Counted from the first letter of the stretch, positions 27,619 through 36,547 are shown. The stretch is DNA of 64,000 nt from Streptomyces sp. NBC_00572 (GCF_026341815.1 NZ_JAPENX010000001.1:682001-746000); one strand, 5' to 3'. A program made the numbers and translations. Notes: generated from the sequence alone by a model not told the origin.

Positions 27619-28260
27619 CTACGACTGGGCGGCCCGCACGGGCCGTTCCAGCACCGCGCGCCCCGACTGGACCGCCTCGGCGAGCGTCGACTCCCCGCCC
27701 GCGAGGGCCCGGCAGGTCGCCGTGTCGGTCCTCAGCCGGACGTCCGCCACCTCCGCCGTACCGGCGCCGTACACCCCGTCCCCGTACGACACGGCTCCGT
27801 CGCCCCCGATCCGTACGTGGAACTCGCCCTCGTCCAGGGTCACCTGGACGACCCCCTCGCCCAGTTCGGCGAGTGCCCCGAGGAGCGGGATCGCGTACCA
27901 GTGCGCGCGGACGGCGTCGGTGGGCCGCGGCTCGCCCAGGTCGGACGCCCCCCAGGCAGCAAGTGTGCGCAGCACGGGCAGCAGCTCGCGTCCACGCGGG
28001 GTGAGCTCGTACACGAACGCCGAGGCGGGAGGCGGCAGTCGGCGGCGGGTGACCAGCTCGGCGCTCTCCATGTCCTTGAGGCGGCCGGCGAGCATGTCGG
28101 TGCTGACACCCGGGAGGTCGGCGTGGAGGTCGGTGTAGCGGCGCGGCCCGGCGAGGAGTTCGCGGACGACGAGCAGGGTCCAGCGGTCGCCGACGAGGTC
28201 GAGGGCGCGCGCGGCGGCGCAGTGCTGGTCGTAGCTGCGGCGGCGTGGCTGACGTGGCAT
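27619..28260 (-). CDS. HxlR-type winged-helix regulator with C-terminal sterol-carrier-like domain
   Basis: A 213-residue protein from ATG 28260. Residues 8 to about 100 form an HxlR winged helix (CAAARALDLVGDRWTLLVVREL, in parts; PRRYTDLHADLPGVSTDMLAGRLKDME region; ELTPRGREL wing). Residues 115-205 look like the SCP2-like domain found in many such actinobacterial regulators (VQVTLDEGEFHVRIGG, AGGESTLAEAVQSGR). A TAGACT -10 sits 7 nt before the ATG with TTGGAA 16 bp further up, indicating a leaderless transcript. Strings of CCAAG/CTTGG half-sites cover this promoter and that of the divergent aminotransferase, so it probably represses itself. Confidence 0.87.
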   Translation of the reverse strand: MPRQPRRRSYDQHCAAARALDLVGDRWTLLVVRELLAGPRRYTDLHADLPGVSTDMLAGRLKDMESAELVTRRRLPPPASAFVYELTPRGRELLPVLRTLAAWGASDLGEPRPTDAVRAHWYAIPLLGALAELGEGVVQVTLDEGEFHVRIGGDGAVSYGDGVYGAGTAEVADVRLRTDTATCRALAGGESTLAEAVQSGRAVLERPVRAAQS

Positions 28261-28281
28261 GCGACGCAGTCTAGACATGTT

Positions 28282-28317
28282 GTTGGACTTTCCAAGCTCG
28301 AACTTGGTAAAACCAAG
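28282..28317. promoter_or_regulatory. Phased CCAAG/CTTGG operator overlapping divergent promoters
   Basis: Four half-sites alternate in direction at 28282-28286 (GTTGG, one mismatch), 28292-28296 (CCAAG), 28303-28307 (CTTGG) and 28313-28317 (CCAAG). Start-to-start distances are 10, 11 and 10 bp, one DNA turn each. They overlap the minus-strand -35 TTGGAA (28295-28290) of the HxlR gene and a plus-strand TTGGAC (28283-28288) in front of the aminotransferase. Confidence 0.6.
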
Positions 28318-28351
28318 CAACACTGATTCCGGGGACTTGGGGAGGTCGGAC

Positions 28352-29563
28352 ATGGAGTTCCGGCAGTCGAGCAAGCTGAGCGAGGTCTGCTACGAGATCC
28401 GGGGCCCGGTCATCGAGCACGCCAACGCGCTGGAGGAGGCGGGCCACAGCGTCCTGCGCCTCAACACCGGCAATCCGGCGCTCTTCGGCTTCGAGGCGCC
28501 CGAGGAGATCGTCCAGGACATGATTCGGATGCTCCCCAAGGCCCATGGCTACACCGACTCGCGCGGCATCCTCTCCGCCCGGCGCGCGGTCGCCCAGCGC
28601 TACCAGTCCATGGGCGTGCCGGAGGTGGACGTCGACGACATCTTCCTCGGCAACGGTGTGTCCGAGCTGATCTCGATGGCCGTCCAGGCCCTCCTGGAGG
28701 ACGGCGACGAGGTCCTCGTACCCTCCCCGGACTACCCGCTGTGGACGGCGGTGACCACGCTCGCGGGCGGCAAGCCCGTGCACTACCTGTGCGACGAGTC
28801 CGCCGACTGGTACCCGGACCTCGACGACATGGCGTCGAGGATCACCGACCGCACCAAGGCCATCGTCGTCATCAACCCCAACAACCCCACCGGCGCGGTC
28901 TATCCGAAGCAGATCGTCGAGGGCATCCTCGATCTCGCCCGCCGTCACCACCTGATGGTCTTCGCCGACGAGATCTACGACCAGATCGTCTACGACGAGG
29001 CCGTCCACTACCCGGCCGCCTCCCTCGCCCCCGACGTGGTCGTGCTCACCTTCGGCGGGCTTTCCAAGACGTACCGGGTGGCGGGTTTCCGCTCCGGCTG
29101 GCTGGTCGTCAGCGGTCCGAAGCAGCACGCCAGGAACTACCTGGAGGGCCTCACCATGCTGGCCTCCATGCGGCTCTGCCCCAACGCCCCCGCCCAGTAC
29201 GCCATCCAGGCCGCGCTCGGCGGCCGGCAGTCGATCCACGAGCTGACCGCCCCCGGAGGCCGGCTGCGCGAACAGCGCGACCGGGCCTGGGAGAAGCTCA
29301 ACGAGATCCCGGGCGTCTCCTGTGTGAAGCCGAAGGGGGCGCTGTACGCCTTCCCGCGCCTCGACCCCGCCGTGCACAGGATCCACGACGACGAGAAGTT
29401 CGTCCTCGACCTGCTCCTGCGGGAGAAGATCCAGGTCGTCCAGGGCACCGGATTCAACTGGCCCCGCCCGGACCACTTCCGCATCCTGACCCTGCCGTAC
29501 GCCGACGACCTCGACGCCGCGATCAGCCGCATCGGCCGCTTCCTCAGCGGCTACCGGCAGTGA
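28352..29563 (+). CDS. alaA: PLP-dependent aminotransferase, AlaA (glutamate-pyruvate) type
   Basis: A 403-residue class I/II aminotransferase from ATG 28352 with GGAGG upstream. MEFRQSSKLSEVCYEIRGPV opens like the E. coli AlaA/AlaC group. The cofactor Lys is Lys239 in GGLSKTYRVAGFRSGW; NPNNPTGAVY (175-184) and FADEIYDQIVYD (204-215) carry the ring-contacting Asn and Asp/Tyr; FRILTLPY near the end holds the substrate-carboxylate Arg. The reaction is transfer of the alanine amino group to 2-oxoglutarate and back. It is divergent from the HxlR gene and may be controlled through the shared operator. Confidence 0.92.
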   Translation: MEFRQSSKLSEVCYEIRGPVIEHANALEEAGHSVLRLNTGNPALFGFEAPEEIVQDMIRMLPKAHGYTDSRGILSARRAVAQRYQSMGVPEVDVDDIFLGNGVSELISMAVQALLEDGDEVLVPSPDYPLWTAVTTLAGGKPVHYLCDESADWYPDLDDMASRITDRTKAIVVINPNNPTGAVYPKQIVEGILDLARRHHLMVFADEIYDQIVYDEAVHYPAASLAPDVVVLTFGGLSKTYRVAGFRSGWLVVSGPKQHARNYLEGLTMLASMRLCPNAPAQYAIQAALGGRQSIHELTAPGGRLREQRDRAWEKLNEIPGVSCVKPKGALYAFPRLDPAVHRIHDDEKFVLDLLLREKIQVVQGTGFNWPRPDHFRILTLPYADDLDAAISRIGRFLSGYRQ

Positions 29564-29663
29564 GCGGGCGACCGTGACGTGACACCCCCTCAACTGTCAT
29601 GATCTGAGAGCCTGAAGATCCTTCGGGCCGACGGACAGGACGACGGACGGGGGGGCGCCGGTC

Positions 29664-30122
29664 ATGGATGTGGCGCTGATAGCGGTGGCGGGAACCCTGT
29701 TGGGCGTCATCGCGACGCACTGGTTCCAGGGGCGGGCCACCGAGCGCACCGCCTCGCTGGCCCGGACCGAACAGCTCCGCCAGGAGCGGATCGCGACCTA
29801 CAGCGCCTACGCGGGCGCGGTCGTCGACTACCGGCACAGCCAGAACGACCGCTGGTTCCGAGCGCACGAGGGGCCGGGGTCGGAGGAGGCCGAGGAGTCC
29901 CGCCACGCCTCCTACCGTCAGCGCACCGCCGCCCGCCAGGCCCTTTTCCGCGTGCAGTTGGTCTGCGACGACCCGCAGGTCCGACGACTGGCCGAGGCCG
30001 CGTTCGAGCAGACCCACTGCATGCACGATGCGGAGGGAGAGGTCGAGCGCGCCCGCCGCTCGGCGGAGGCGAAGGAAGCGCTCGCCGTGTTCATCGCCGC
30101 CGCCGCGCCCGGCGTGCGCTGA
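29664..30122 (+). CDS. Hypothetical protein, one N-terminal membrane helix
   Basis: A 152-residue protein from ATG 29664 behind GGGGGGG. Residues 1-18 form a short hydrophobic anchor (MDVALIAVAGTLLGVIATHW). The rest is a charged, Arg/Ala/Glu-rich alpha-helical region (ERTASLARTEQLRQERIA) likely to be coiled coil. I do not recognise a named family, but small anchored helical proteins of this kind are common in Streptomyces. The next gene starts 14 bp downstream, so the two probably share a transcript. Confidence 0.72.
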   Translation: MDVALIAVAGTLLGVIATHWFQGRATERTASLARTEQLRQERIATYSAYAGAVVDYRHSQNDRWFRAHEGPGSEEAEESRHASYRQRTAARQALFRVQLVCDDPQVRRLAEAAFEQTHCMHDAEGEVERARRSAEAKEALAVFIAAAAPGVR

Positions 30123-30136
30123 ACGGAGGTGCGGAC

Positions 30137-30826
30137 ATGGATCTCGTCGCGCCCGTGGTCGTCGAGCCGCTCAAGCGCCGCCGCTGCTCCGAGTGCCGAC
30201 AGGGCCCCCTCGAACGGATGATCGTCGAGTTCAACGCCCCGGTCTGTCTGGACTGCGCCGACCTCGGGCATCTCGTCTTCCTGCGCCGGGGCGACACGGC
30301 GCTCACCCGCCGGGCCCGCGAGGGAAGCACGCTCTGGGCCGTGGTCGTACGCCACAACAGGCGCCGCACCCGCTACGAGCGTCAGGGCCTGCTCGTCGAG
30401 GAGGAGGCACTCGCCGAGGCGGAGCTGTCCTGCCTGGCGGACGCGGAGGCTCGGGCCAGGCGCCGGGCGAGGGACGCTGTACGGCGCGCGGCCCTCGACG
30501 TGGAGATCACCGAGGTCCTCCGGGCGGAGGTCCTGCGACTCTTCCCGTCCATCCCGGCGGACCGGGCCACGGAGATCGCCGTCCACGCCTCCGCGAAGGG
30601 CAGTGGACGGGTGGGGCGCACGGCGGCCGGCCGCTCGCTCGACCGAGGCGCCGTCACGGCGGCCGTGCGCGCCTCCGTGCGCCATGTCGACACGCCGTAC
30701 GACACCTTGCTGATGCAGGGGGTTCCTCGGCACCAGGCCCGGACGAGGGTCGCTCCCGCCATCGAGGCGGTGCTCCGGGCCTGGCATCGCGGTGGCGAGA
30801 GCGCCCTCGGCCGGGGACGCGGCTGA
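30137..30826 (+). CDS. DUF2293 domain protein with zinc-ribbon-like N-terminus
   Basis: A 229-residue protein from ATG 30137 with GGAGG upstream. Residues 17-40 contain two CxxC pairs (Cys17-Cys20 in RRCSECRQ and Cys37-Cys40 in VCLDCADL), a likely zinc ribbon. The C-terminal half (LRLFPSIPADRATEIAVHAS, then RAVTAAVRASVRHVDTPYDTL-like, cut to short pieces) matches DUF2293, with the conserved RHxDTxYDxLL. The function is unknown; the zinc ribbon and basic character suggest nucleic-acid binding, which is inference. Confidence 0.82.
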   Translation: MDLVAPVVVEPLKRRRCSECRQGPLERMIVEFNAPVCLDCADLGHLVFLRRGDTALTRRAREGSTLWAVVVRHNRRRTRYERQGLLVEEEALAEAELSCLADAEARARRRARDAVRRAALDVEITEVLRAEVLRLFPSIPADRATEIAVHASAKGSGRVGRTAAGRSLDRGAVTAAVRASVRHVDTPYDTLLMQGVPRHQARTRVAPAIEAVLRAWHRGGESALGRGRG

Positions 30827-30873
30827 CGGCTCGGGTGTCAGCGCGCGTCGGCCGGACCGCGTGGTCGGGACCC

Positions 30874-31674
30874 TCAGGCCTGGTCTCCGGCGCGGCGCGC
30901 GCGACGGTACAGCAGGGCTCCGCCGAGCAGCAGCGCCGCGCTCGCGGCGGACGTGTAACCGATGCTCTCCGAACCGGTGGAGGCCAGCGCGACCGTGCTC
31001 GTCTCACCCTGCGGCTTGGGCGCCGGGGCGGCAGGCTTCTCCGTCTCGGTCTCGGTCTGCGGGACCGGCACGTTCCGGACGGGGGTCTGCGGGCGCGGCG
31101 TCGGCGTCTCGATCGGCTGCTCGGGCTTCGAGGGGCCGTTGACCGAGGTGTTGCCGAAGACCGGGTTGAGGATGCCCACCACGTTGACCGAGTTCCCGCT
31201 GACGTTCACCGGGAGGTCGATGGGCAGCTGCAGGCCGTTCCCGGAGAGGACGCCGGGAGATCCCGCGACGTGGGTCTCGGCGGTGGACCCGCCGCCGTTG
31301 GACGAGCCGCCGCCGGAGGAGCCGCCGCCGTGCTGACCGCCGGCCTGCTCTCCGCCGCGCGGGGTGCCGGGCTCGTCCTTGTGGGACCCGCCGCCGTCCT
31401 CCGAGCCGTAGCCGTCGGGCTCCTTCTCGGCGGAGTGGTTGGAACAGCGGTTGCCGAAGGCCGGGTTGAGCAGGCCGACGACGCTGACCGTGTTGCCGCA
31501 GACGTTGACCGGCACGTGCACCGGCAGCTGAACCGTGTTGCCGGAGCCGACGCCCGGCGAGCCGACCGCGGCGCCCTGTGCGCCGGAGTCGGCGTGCGCG
31601 GCGCCTGCCGACAGGGCGAGCGCCCCACCCGTGACCAACAGTGTGGCCAGACCACTTCGGCGAATCTGCCTCAT
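30874..31674 (-). CDS. Long chaplin, sortase-anchored
   Basis: A 266-residue cell-surface protein from ATG 31674 (AGGAAG upstream). In order: signal peptide (1-28), chaplin domain 1 (about 37-80, Cys59 and Cys77 in NVCGNTV and GNRCSN), a Gly/Ser/His linker, chaplin domain 2 (about 137-180), a Pro/Thr-rich wall spacer, the sortase signal LASTG (230-234), a membrane helix and the tail YRRARRAGDQA. Chaplins self-assemble to amyloid-like films that let aerial hyphae leave water; long chaplins are anchored by sortase. Domain 2 has Ser159 and Ser177 where domain 1 has its two Cys, so only the first can form the usual disulfide. Confidence 0.93.
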   Translation of the reverse strand: MRQIRRSGLATLLVTGGALALSAGAAHADSGAQGAAVGSPGVGSGNTVQLPVHVPVNVCGNTVSVVGLLNPAFGNRCSNHSAEKEPDGYGSEDGGGSHKDEPGTPRGGEQAGGQHGGGSSGGGSSNGGGSTAETHVAGSPGVLSGNGLQLPIDLPVNVSGNSVNVVGILNPVFGNTSVNGPSKPEQPIETPTPRPQTPVRNVPVPQTETETEKPAAPAPKPQGETSTVALASTGSESIGYTSAASAALLLGGALLYRRARRAGDQA

Positions 31675-31798
31675 GGCTTCCTGCCTTCCGGAGGTGTGCG
31701 GGCAAGTGCCCGTACCGGAATCAACGCGACAAACGCACGTGCCGGATCCGGCCGTTGACGGGTTTCACTCCATCGAGTGGGCCCCGTTCGAGTGTCGG

Positions 31799-33067
31799 TC
31801 AGCGCCCCAGAAGGTCGGTGAGGGCTCCCACCGGGTCGTGATCGGGGGTGCCGCGCGGCCACCAGTCCTCGCGTCCGGCGTCCGACTCGTAGCCGTACCA
31901 GAGGCCGTCCCGGCCGAGGCGGAGCTGCAGGGACTCGGTGGAGAGCCGATTGCGCCAGGGACGGAAGACGGGGAAATCGGCGGCGAGCAGCGCGGGCCGG
32001 GCCCGGTCGAACGGACCCGCGGGCGGATCCCACGGCTCTTCGAGTACGGCGAGACCGGCGGCGCCGCCCTGACGCCAGGCGGCGACGGCCCGGGCGAGGT
32101 CCGTGGGGGTCCGGTCGAGCGCGTACGCCAGGTCGCGGTAGAGGGCCCGGGTCGAGGCCGTGAGCCCGGAACCGGGGTGTGCGGCGGCCAGCCGGACGGC
32201 GTCCTGCCACGGGCTGAGCGCGGCGACCGGGTCGTGCCCGGTGGCGAGGAACGCGTGGGCGCGGGCGGCGGCTTCGGAGGCGAGGAGGTCGAGGGCGAGC
32301 GGGTCGGGGGCGTCGGGGTCGGGCGGGAAGACGGCGGGGCGACCGGGGCGGTCCGGAAGCGGCAGCGGAGGAGGCAGCGGCAGCCCCGCCCGCTCCGTCG
32401 CGGCGAACACGGCACGGGCGGGGACGGTGGGCATCGAGGGTGCGGCAGCGGTCGTCTCGGCGGCGGACAGGGCCGCGTTGCGCCGGGTGAGCTCGGCGAG
32501 CAGCTCCTGCTCCCCGCGGCCGCGCATCAGGAAGAGGACGAACGGGTCCTCGTCGAGGAGCCGGGCGGCCTGGTAGCAGAGGGCGGCGGCGTGCTTGCAG
32601 GGGTAACCGTCGTCCGGGCAGGAGCAGTCGGGGACGAGGTCGCCCGGCGCGGGCAGCAGTCCTGTGACCGCCTCCAGGGCGTGCGGCACGTCCTTGTCGA
32701 GCAGGGCGGCGATGTGGTCGGGGCGGGCGGTGGCCTCGTCGAGGAACCGCTCCCAGCCGTCGTCGCCGAGGGTCCGCATCCTGATCTCGGTGCGGTACGG
32801 GCGGGGCCGGCTGCCGTGGACGTAGGCGACGACCCGGCCGGGAGTGACGGTGATCGCGTCGACATGCCCGCGTCGGGCGTACGCCTTGCCGCGGGCGAGA
32901 CGGGCCGCGTCGAGGGCCGCGTCCTCCAGTGCCTCCACCCAGGCGTTCCCCCACCAGGTGGCGGCGAACCGACCGTCGGGGGCCTCGCGGGGCGCGACCT
33001 GCGGGAAGCTGCGGCGGCGGTCGTCGTGGCGGGGGGCTGCGCCGCGGGCGCCCCGTGGCATGGTCAC
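31799..33067 (-). CDS. SWIM zinc-finger protein
   Basis: A 422-residue protein. GTG 33067 overlaps the stop of the upstream helicase gene (GTGA) and has GAGGAGG 5 nt upstream, so I prefer it to ATG 33061. The SWIM finger is DCSCPDDGYPCKHAAAL (about residues 146-162): CxCx6CxH, a zinc motif for DNA or protein binding. The preceding part (ATWWGNAWVEALEDAALDAARLARG in pieces; RRGHVDAITVTPGRVVAYV) is the usual SWIM-protein N-terminal domain. The C-terminal 200 residues are Pro/Ala-rich and end in a small region with GLWYGYESD. It is likely a helper of the SNF2 helicase with which it is co-translated. Confidence 0.88.
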   Translation of the reverse strand: MTMPRGARGAAPRHDDRRRSFPQVAPREAPDGRFAATWWGNAWVEALEDAALDAARLARGKAYARRGHVDAITVTPGRVVAYVHGSRPRPYRTEIRMRTLGDDGWERFLDEATARPDHIAALLDKDVPHALEAVTGLLPAPGDLVPDCSCPDDGYPCKHAAALCYQAARLLDEDPFVLFLMRGRGEQELLAELTRRNAALSAAETTAAAPSMPTVPARAVFAATERAGLPLPPPLPLPDRPGRPAVFPPDPDAPDPLALDLLASEAAARAHAFLATGHDPVAALSPWQDAVRLAAAHPGSGLTASTRALYRDLAYALDRTPTDLARAVAAWRQGGAAGLAVLEEPWDPPAGPFDRARPALLAADFPVFRPWRNRLSTESLQLRLGRDGLWYGYESDAGREDWWPRGTPDHDPVGALTDLLGR

Positions 33068-35925
33068 GAGGGCCTCCTCAGGGACACCAGGTCGGCGAGC
33101 TCGCGGTCGGTCAGTTCGGTGAGGGCCGCCTCGCCCGAGCCGAGGACGGCGTCGGCCAGGGCACGCTTGGCGCGGAGCATCTCCCCGATGCGGTCCTCGA
33201 CGGTGCCCTCGGCGACGAGCCGGTGGACCTGCACCGGCTGGGTCTGCCCGATGCGGTAGGCCCGGTCGGTGGCCTGCTCCTCGACGGCCGGGTTCCACCA
33301 GCGGTCGAAGTGGACGACATGGCCGGCCCGGGTGAGGTTGAGGCCGGTGCCCGCGGCCTTGAGGGAGAGCAGGAAGACGGGGATCTCGCCGGCCTGGAAG
33401 CGGTCGACCATCCGCTCCCGCTCGGCCACCGGGGTGCCGCCGTGGAGGAGTTGGGCCTGGATGCCGCGGGCGGCCAGATGGTCGGCGAGGAGCCGCGCCA
33501 TCGTCACGTACTGGGTGAAGACGAGCACGGAGCCGTCCTCGGCGAGGATCGTGTCGAGGAGCTCGTCGAGGAGGGCGAGCTTCCCCGAGCGGCCGGCGAG
33601 GCGGGCGGTTCCGCTGCCGCGCGGTGCCTCTTCCTTCAGGTACTGCGCGGGGTGGTTGCAGATCTGTTTGAGGGAGGTGAGCAGCTTCATGACGAGGCCC
33701 CGGCGGGCGATGCCCTCGGCCTCCTCGATCTGCGCCATGGTCTCGCGGACGACCGCCTCGTAGAGCGAGGCCTGCTCCCTGGTGAGGAAGACCGGATGGT
33801 CGGACTCCGTCTTCGGCGGCAGCTCCGGAACGATGCCGGGGTCGGACTTGCGGCGGCGCAGCAGGAAGGGCCGTACGAGCCGGGCGAGCCTCTCGACGGC
33901 CTCCTCGTGCTCGATCTCCTCGTGGTTCTCGACGGCGCGGGCGTGCCGGGAGCGGAAGGCCTTGAGCGGGCCGAGGAGACCGGGGGTGGTCCAGTCGAGG
34001 AGCGCCCAGAGCTCGGAGAGGTTGTTCTCCACGGGGGTGCCGGTCAGGGCGACCCGGGCGGGCGAGGGGATCTCGCGGAGCGCCTTCGCGGTCGCGGAGA
34101 ACGGGTTCTTGACGTGCTGGGCCTCGTCGGCGACGACCATCCCCCACTCCCGCTCCGCCAGTCGGGCGGCGCTCGTCCGCAGGGTGCCGTAGGTGGTGAG
34201 GACGAACCCGCCGTCGGCGCCGTCGAGGTCACGGTCGGCGCCGTGGAAACGCCGGACGGGCACGTCTGGGGCGAACTTCTCCACCTCCCGCTGCCAGTTG
34301 CCGAGCAGGGAGGCCGGGCAGACGACGAGGGTGGGGGCGCGGCGGGCGCGGCGCAGATGGAGGGCGATGAGGGTGACCGTCTTGCCGAGGCCCATGTCGT
34401 CGGCGAGGCAGCCGCCGAGACCCAGCGAGGTCATCAGGTCCAGCCAGGCGAGGCCGCGCAGCTGGTAGTCGCGGAGGGTGGCGGTGAGGCCGGGCGGGGC
34501 CTGCACGTCCTCGGGGCCGGCCAGGAGCCGGTCGCGGAGAACGGCGAGCGCTCCGACGGGGACGGCGGGCACGGTCTCGCCGTCCACTTCGGCGGTGCCG
34601 GTGAGGGCGACGGCCAGGGCGTCGACCGGTTCGAGCAGGCCGAGTTCCCGCTTGCGCGCCTTGCGGACCAGGTCGGGGTCGACGACGACCCACTGGTCGC
34701 GGAGGCGCACGATCGGCCGGTGGGCCTCGGCCAGGTGGTCCATCTCCCGCTCGGTGAGCGGATCGCCGTCGAGGGCCAGCTGCCAGTTGAACCGCAGGAG
34801 TTCCTCGCTGTCGAAGAACGCGGTGCCGTCGGTGGCCGAGCCGGGGGCGGTCTGGGAGGCCCGGACGACGGCGGAGGCGCTGAGCGAGCGGGCCAGCTCA
34901 CGCGGCCAGTGGACGGCGACCCCGGCGTCGGCGAGCCGGGCGGCGGCGGGGCCGAGCAGCTCGTACAGCTCGTCCTCGGTGACGGCGAGGACGTCGGGCA
35001 CGTCCCGCTCCAGGAGCCGGGCGAGCGGAGGCCAGACGCGGGCGGCCCGGCGCAGGGCGAGGACGGCGTCGATCCGGGCGCGGGGCCCGAAGTGCTCGCC
35101 GTCGCCCGCCCACAGGGCCGTGGCGTCGATGACGAGAGTGGGGTCGGCGAGGCTGTGGACCTGGAGGAGCGCGGCGGCCGCGTGGCGCTCGCCCCGGGGC
35201 GTCTCGGGGGTGTCGGTGCCATGGGCGCTGTCCGTCGTGTCGAACAGTTCGTACGGCGAGAAGTCCAGGCGGAGCGAGACCCGGACGCCCGCGTCCATCC
35301 CGGCCGCCGCCTCGGCGGCCCAGGCACGCGCACGGGGCAGGTGCTGGGGCGCGCGGGCCGCGAACGGCGCCCCCACCGCGTGGGCGGCGGCCGGGGTGCG
35401 GGGCAGGGTGTCGGCGACGGCGTCGAGGAAGGCGCGCACGAGGGCCTCGGGGTCGGGCAGTCGCAGCGGGCCGCTCCCGGGGACGGGCACCGCGTGCGCC
35501 TCGTACGGCAGGGCGGCGGCGACGGCCCGCAGATGGGCGATGTCCTCGGCGTCCAGCGGGCCGGCCCGCCAGGCGTCCAGGTCGTCGGCGGTCAGACCCG
35601 GCAGCATGCGGCCGCGGGCCACCAGGTGCAGGGCGTGCAGGGCGGCGGCGCCCCAGCCGGCGGTGGCGGGGTGGGCGGCCGGGTGGCGGCGGGCCGCGAC
35701 GAGGTGGGGCAGGGCGGCGTCGACCGGGAGGGTCAGGGCGGGGACGGTCCGGCCTCGGGCGCCGCTGCCGTGCCGTCGGGCGACGGTCAGCTCGACGCGC
35801 TCCGCGCCGCTCTCGGCCGGGTCCGGCAGCGCGTCGCCGTCGGGGGCCCAGAAGGCGACGCGGCCCTCACGGGGCAGGGCGGCCGGCAGGAAGACGGCGG
35901 CGCTGCTCGTCCAGGTGTGTGCCAC
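33064..35925 (-). CDS. SNF2/RapA-type DEAD-box helicase
   Basis: A 953-residue ATPase. GTG 35925 (AHTWTSSAAVFLP) with GGAG upstream is chosen; the open frame runs further up without coding character. Residues 1 to about 430 form the SNF2-associated N-terminal region. The motor has LRDYQLRGLAWLDLM (Q/Ia), DDMGLGKT with Lys near 515, DEAQ near 599, ALTGTPVENNLSELW (III), KQICNHPAQYL, then VLVFTQY, LKAAGTGLNLTRA and RAYRIGQTQPV (IV-VI). SNF2 motors translocate on double-stranded DNA and remodel bound proteins. The start of the SWIM zinc-finger gene overlaps its stop, a stable pair that suggests a two-part DNA remodelling or repair machine. Confidence 0.93.
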   Translation of the reverse strand: MAHTWTSSAAVFLPAALPREGRVAFWAPDGDALPDPAESGAERVELTVARRHGSGARGRTVPALTLPVDAALPHLVAARRHPAAHPATAGWGAAALHALHLVARGRMLPGLTADDLDAWRAGPLDAEDIAHLRAVAAALPYEAHAVPVPGSGPLRLPDPEALVRAFLDAVADTLPRTPAAAHAVGAPFAARAPQHLPRARAWAAEAAAGMDAGVRVSLRLDFSPYELFDTTDSAHGTDTPETPRGERHAAAALLQVHSLADPTLVIDATALWAGDGEHFGPRARIDAVLALRRAARVWPPLARLLERDVPDVLAVTEDELYELLGPAAARLADAGVAVHWPRELARSLSASAVVRASQTAPGSATDGTAFFDSEELLRFNWQLALDGDPLTEREMDHLAEAHRPIVRLRDQWVVVDPDLVRKARKRELGLLEPVDALAVALTGTAEVDGETVPAVPVGALAVLRDRLLAGPEDVQAPPGLTATLRDYQLRGLAWLDLMTSLGLGGCLADDMGLGKTVTLIALHLRRARRAPTLVVCPASLLGNWQREVEKFAPDVPVRRFHGADRDLDGADGGFVLTTYGTLRTSAARLAEREWGMVVADEAQHVKNPFSATAKALREIPSPARVALTGTPVENNLSELWALLDWTTPGLLGPLKAFRSRHARAVENHEEIEHEEAVERLARLVRPFLLRRRKSDPGIVPELPPKTESDHPVFLTREQASLYEAVVRETMAQIEEAEGIARRGLVMKLLTSLKQICNHPAQYLKEEAPRGSGTARLAGRSGKLALLDELLDTILAEDGSVLVFTQYVTMARLLADHLAARGIQAQLLHGGTPVAERERMVDRFQAGEIPVFLLSLKAAGTGLNLTRAGHVVHFDRWWNPAVEEQATDRAYRIGQTQPVQVHRLVAEGTVEDRIGEMLRAKRALADAVLGSGEAALTELTDRELADLVSLRRPS

Positions 35926-36133
35926 GGCTCCGCTCTCCTTCCCACCGGTGACGAGTGTCGACTGGATCTCCGACCTTACGGCGGGGGTCTGACAACGGCC
36001 GACAGGCGGGTTCGCCCGAGCGGCCCAGCAACGGATGACACGGGCGCCCGGGGGCGCGAGGGTGGGCCTGAACCGGGTGCACCCGAGGTGCCACCGGAAC
36101 ACCGACTCGGACTCCGACAGAAGAGGAACCGAC

Positions 36134-36472
36134 ATGTCCGTTCGCCGGCGTCTCACGACCGCCACCGGGGCCGTGCTGCTCACTCTCGCCGTCGCCGGCT
36201 GTTCGAGCCTGGGCCGCACCATGGTCGGCACGCTCTCCTACGAGACGGAGCGCGAGTTCGTGGTGACCGAGACGAGCCCCTCGGTGAACGGCTGCCACCG
36301 CCTCCTCGCCCCCCGGGGGGTGACCAGGGTCGAGAACAACACCCTGGTCGACATCAGGCTGTTCCCGACGCGCGACTGCACGGGGAAGCACAACATCTAC
36401 CTCGCCACCAACACCAGCAACCAGATCGCGCCCGGCGCCCTGCCGTGGCGCAGCTACAGCGTCATCCACTGA
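36134..36472 (+). CDS. Small lipoprotein of unknown function
   Basis: A 112-residue protein from ATG 36134 behind AGAGGA. The signal peptide ends in the lipobox LAVAGC (Cys23). The mature part has two further cysteines in NGCHRLL and TRDCTGKH, likely a disulfide, and a beta-rich pattern (VTRVENNTLVDIRLFP). I do not recognise a family. It faces away from the SNF2 helicase, with 208 bp between the two starts. Confidence 0.75.
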   Translation: MSVRRRLTTATGAVLLTLAVAGCSSLGRTMVGTLSYETEREFVVTETSPSVNGCHRLLAPRGVTRVENNTLVDIRLFPTRDCTGKHNIYLATNTSNQIAPGALPWRSYSVIH

Positions 36473-36547
36473 CCGGTTCCGTTCACCCCACCGCAGGGTC
36501 CATCCTGGAAGAGGCCTTCGAGGCTCCGACGGAAGATGGTGACCGTC

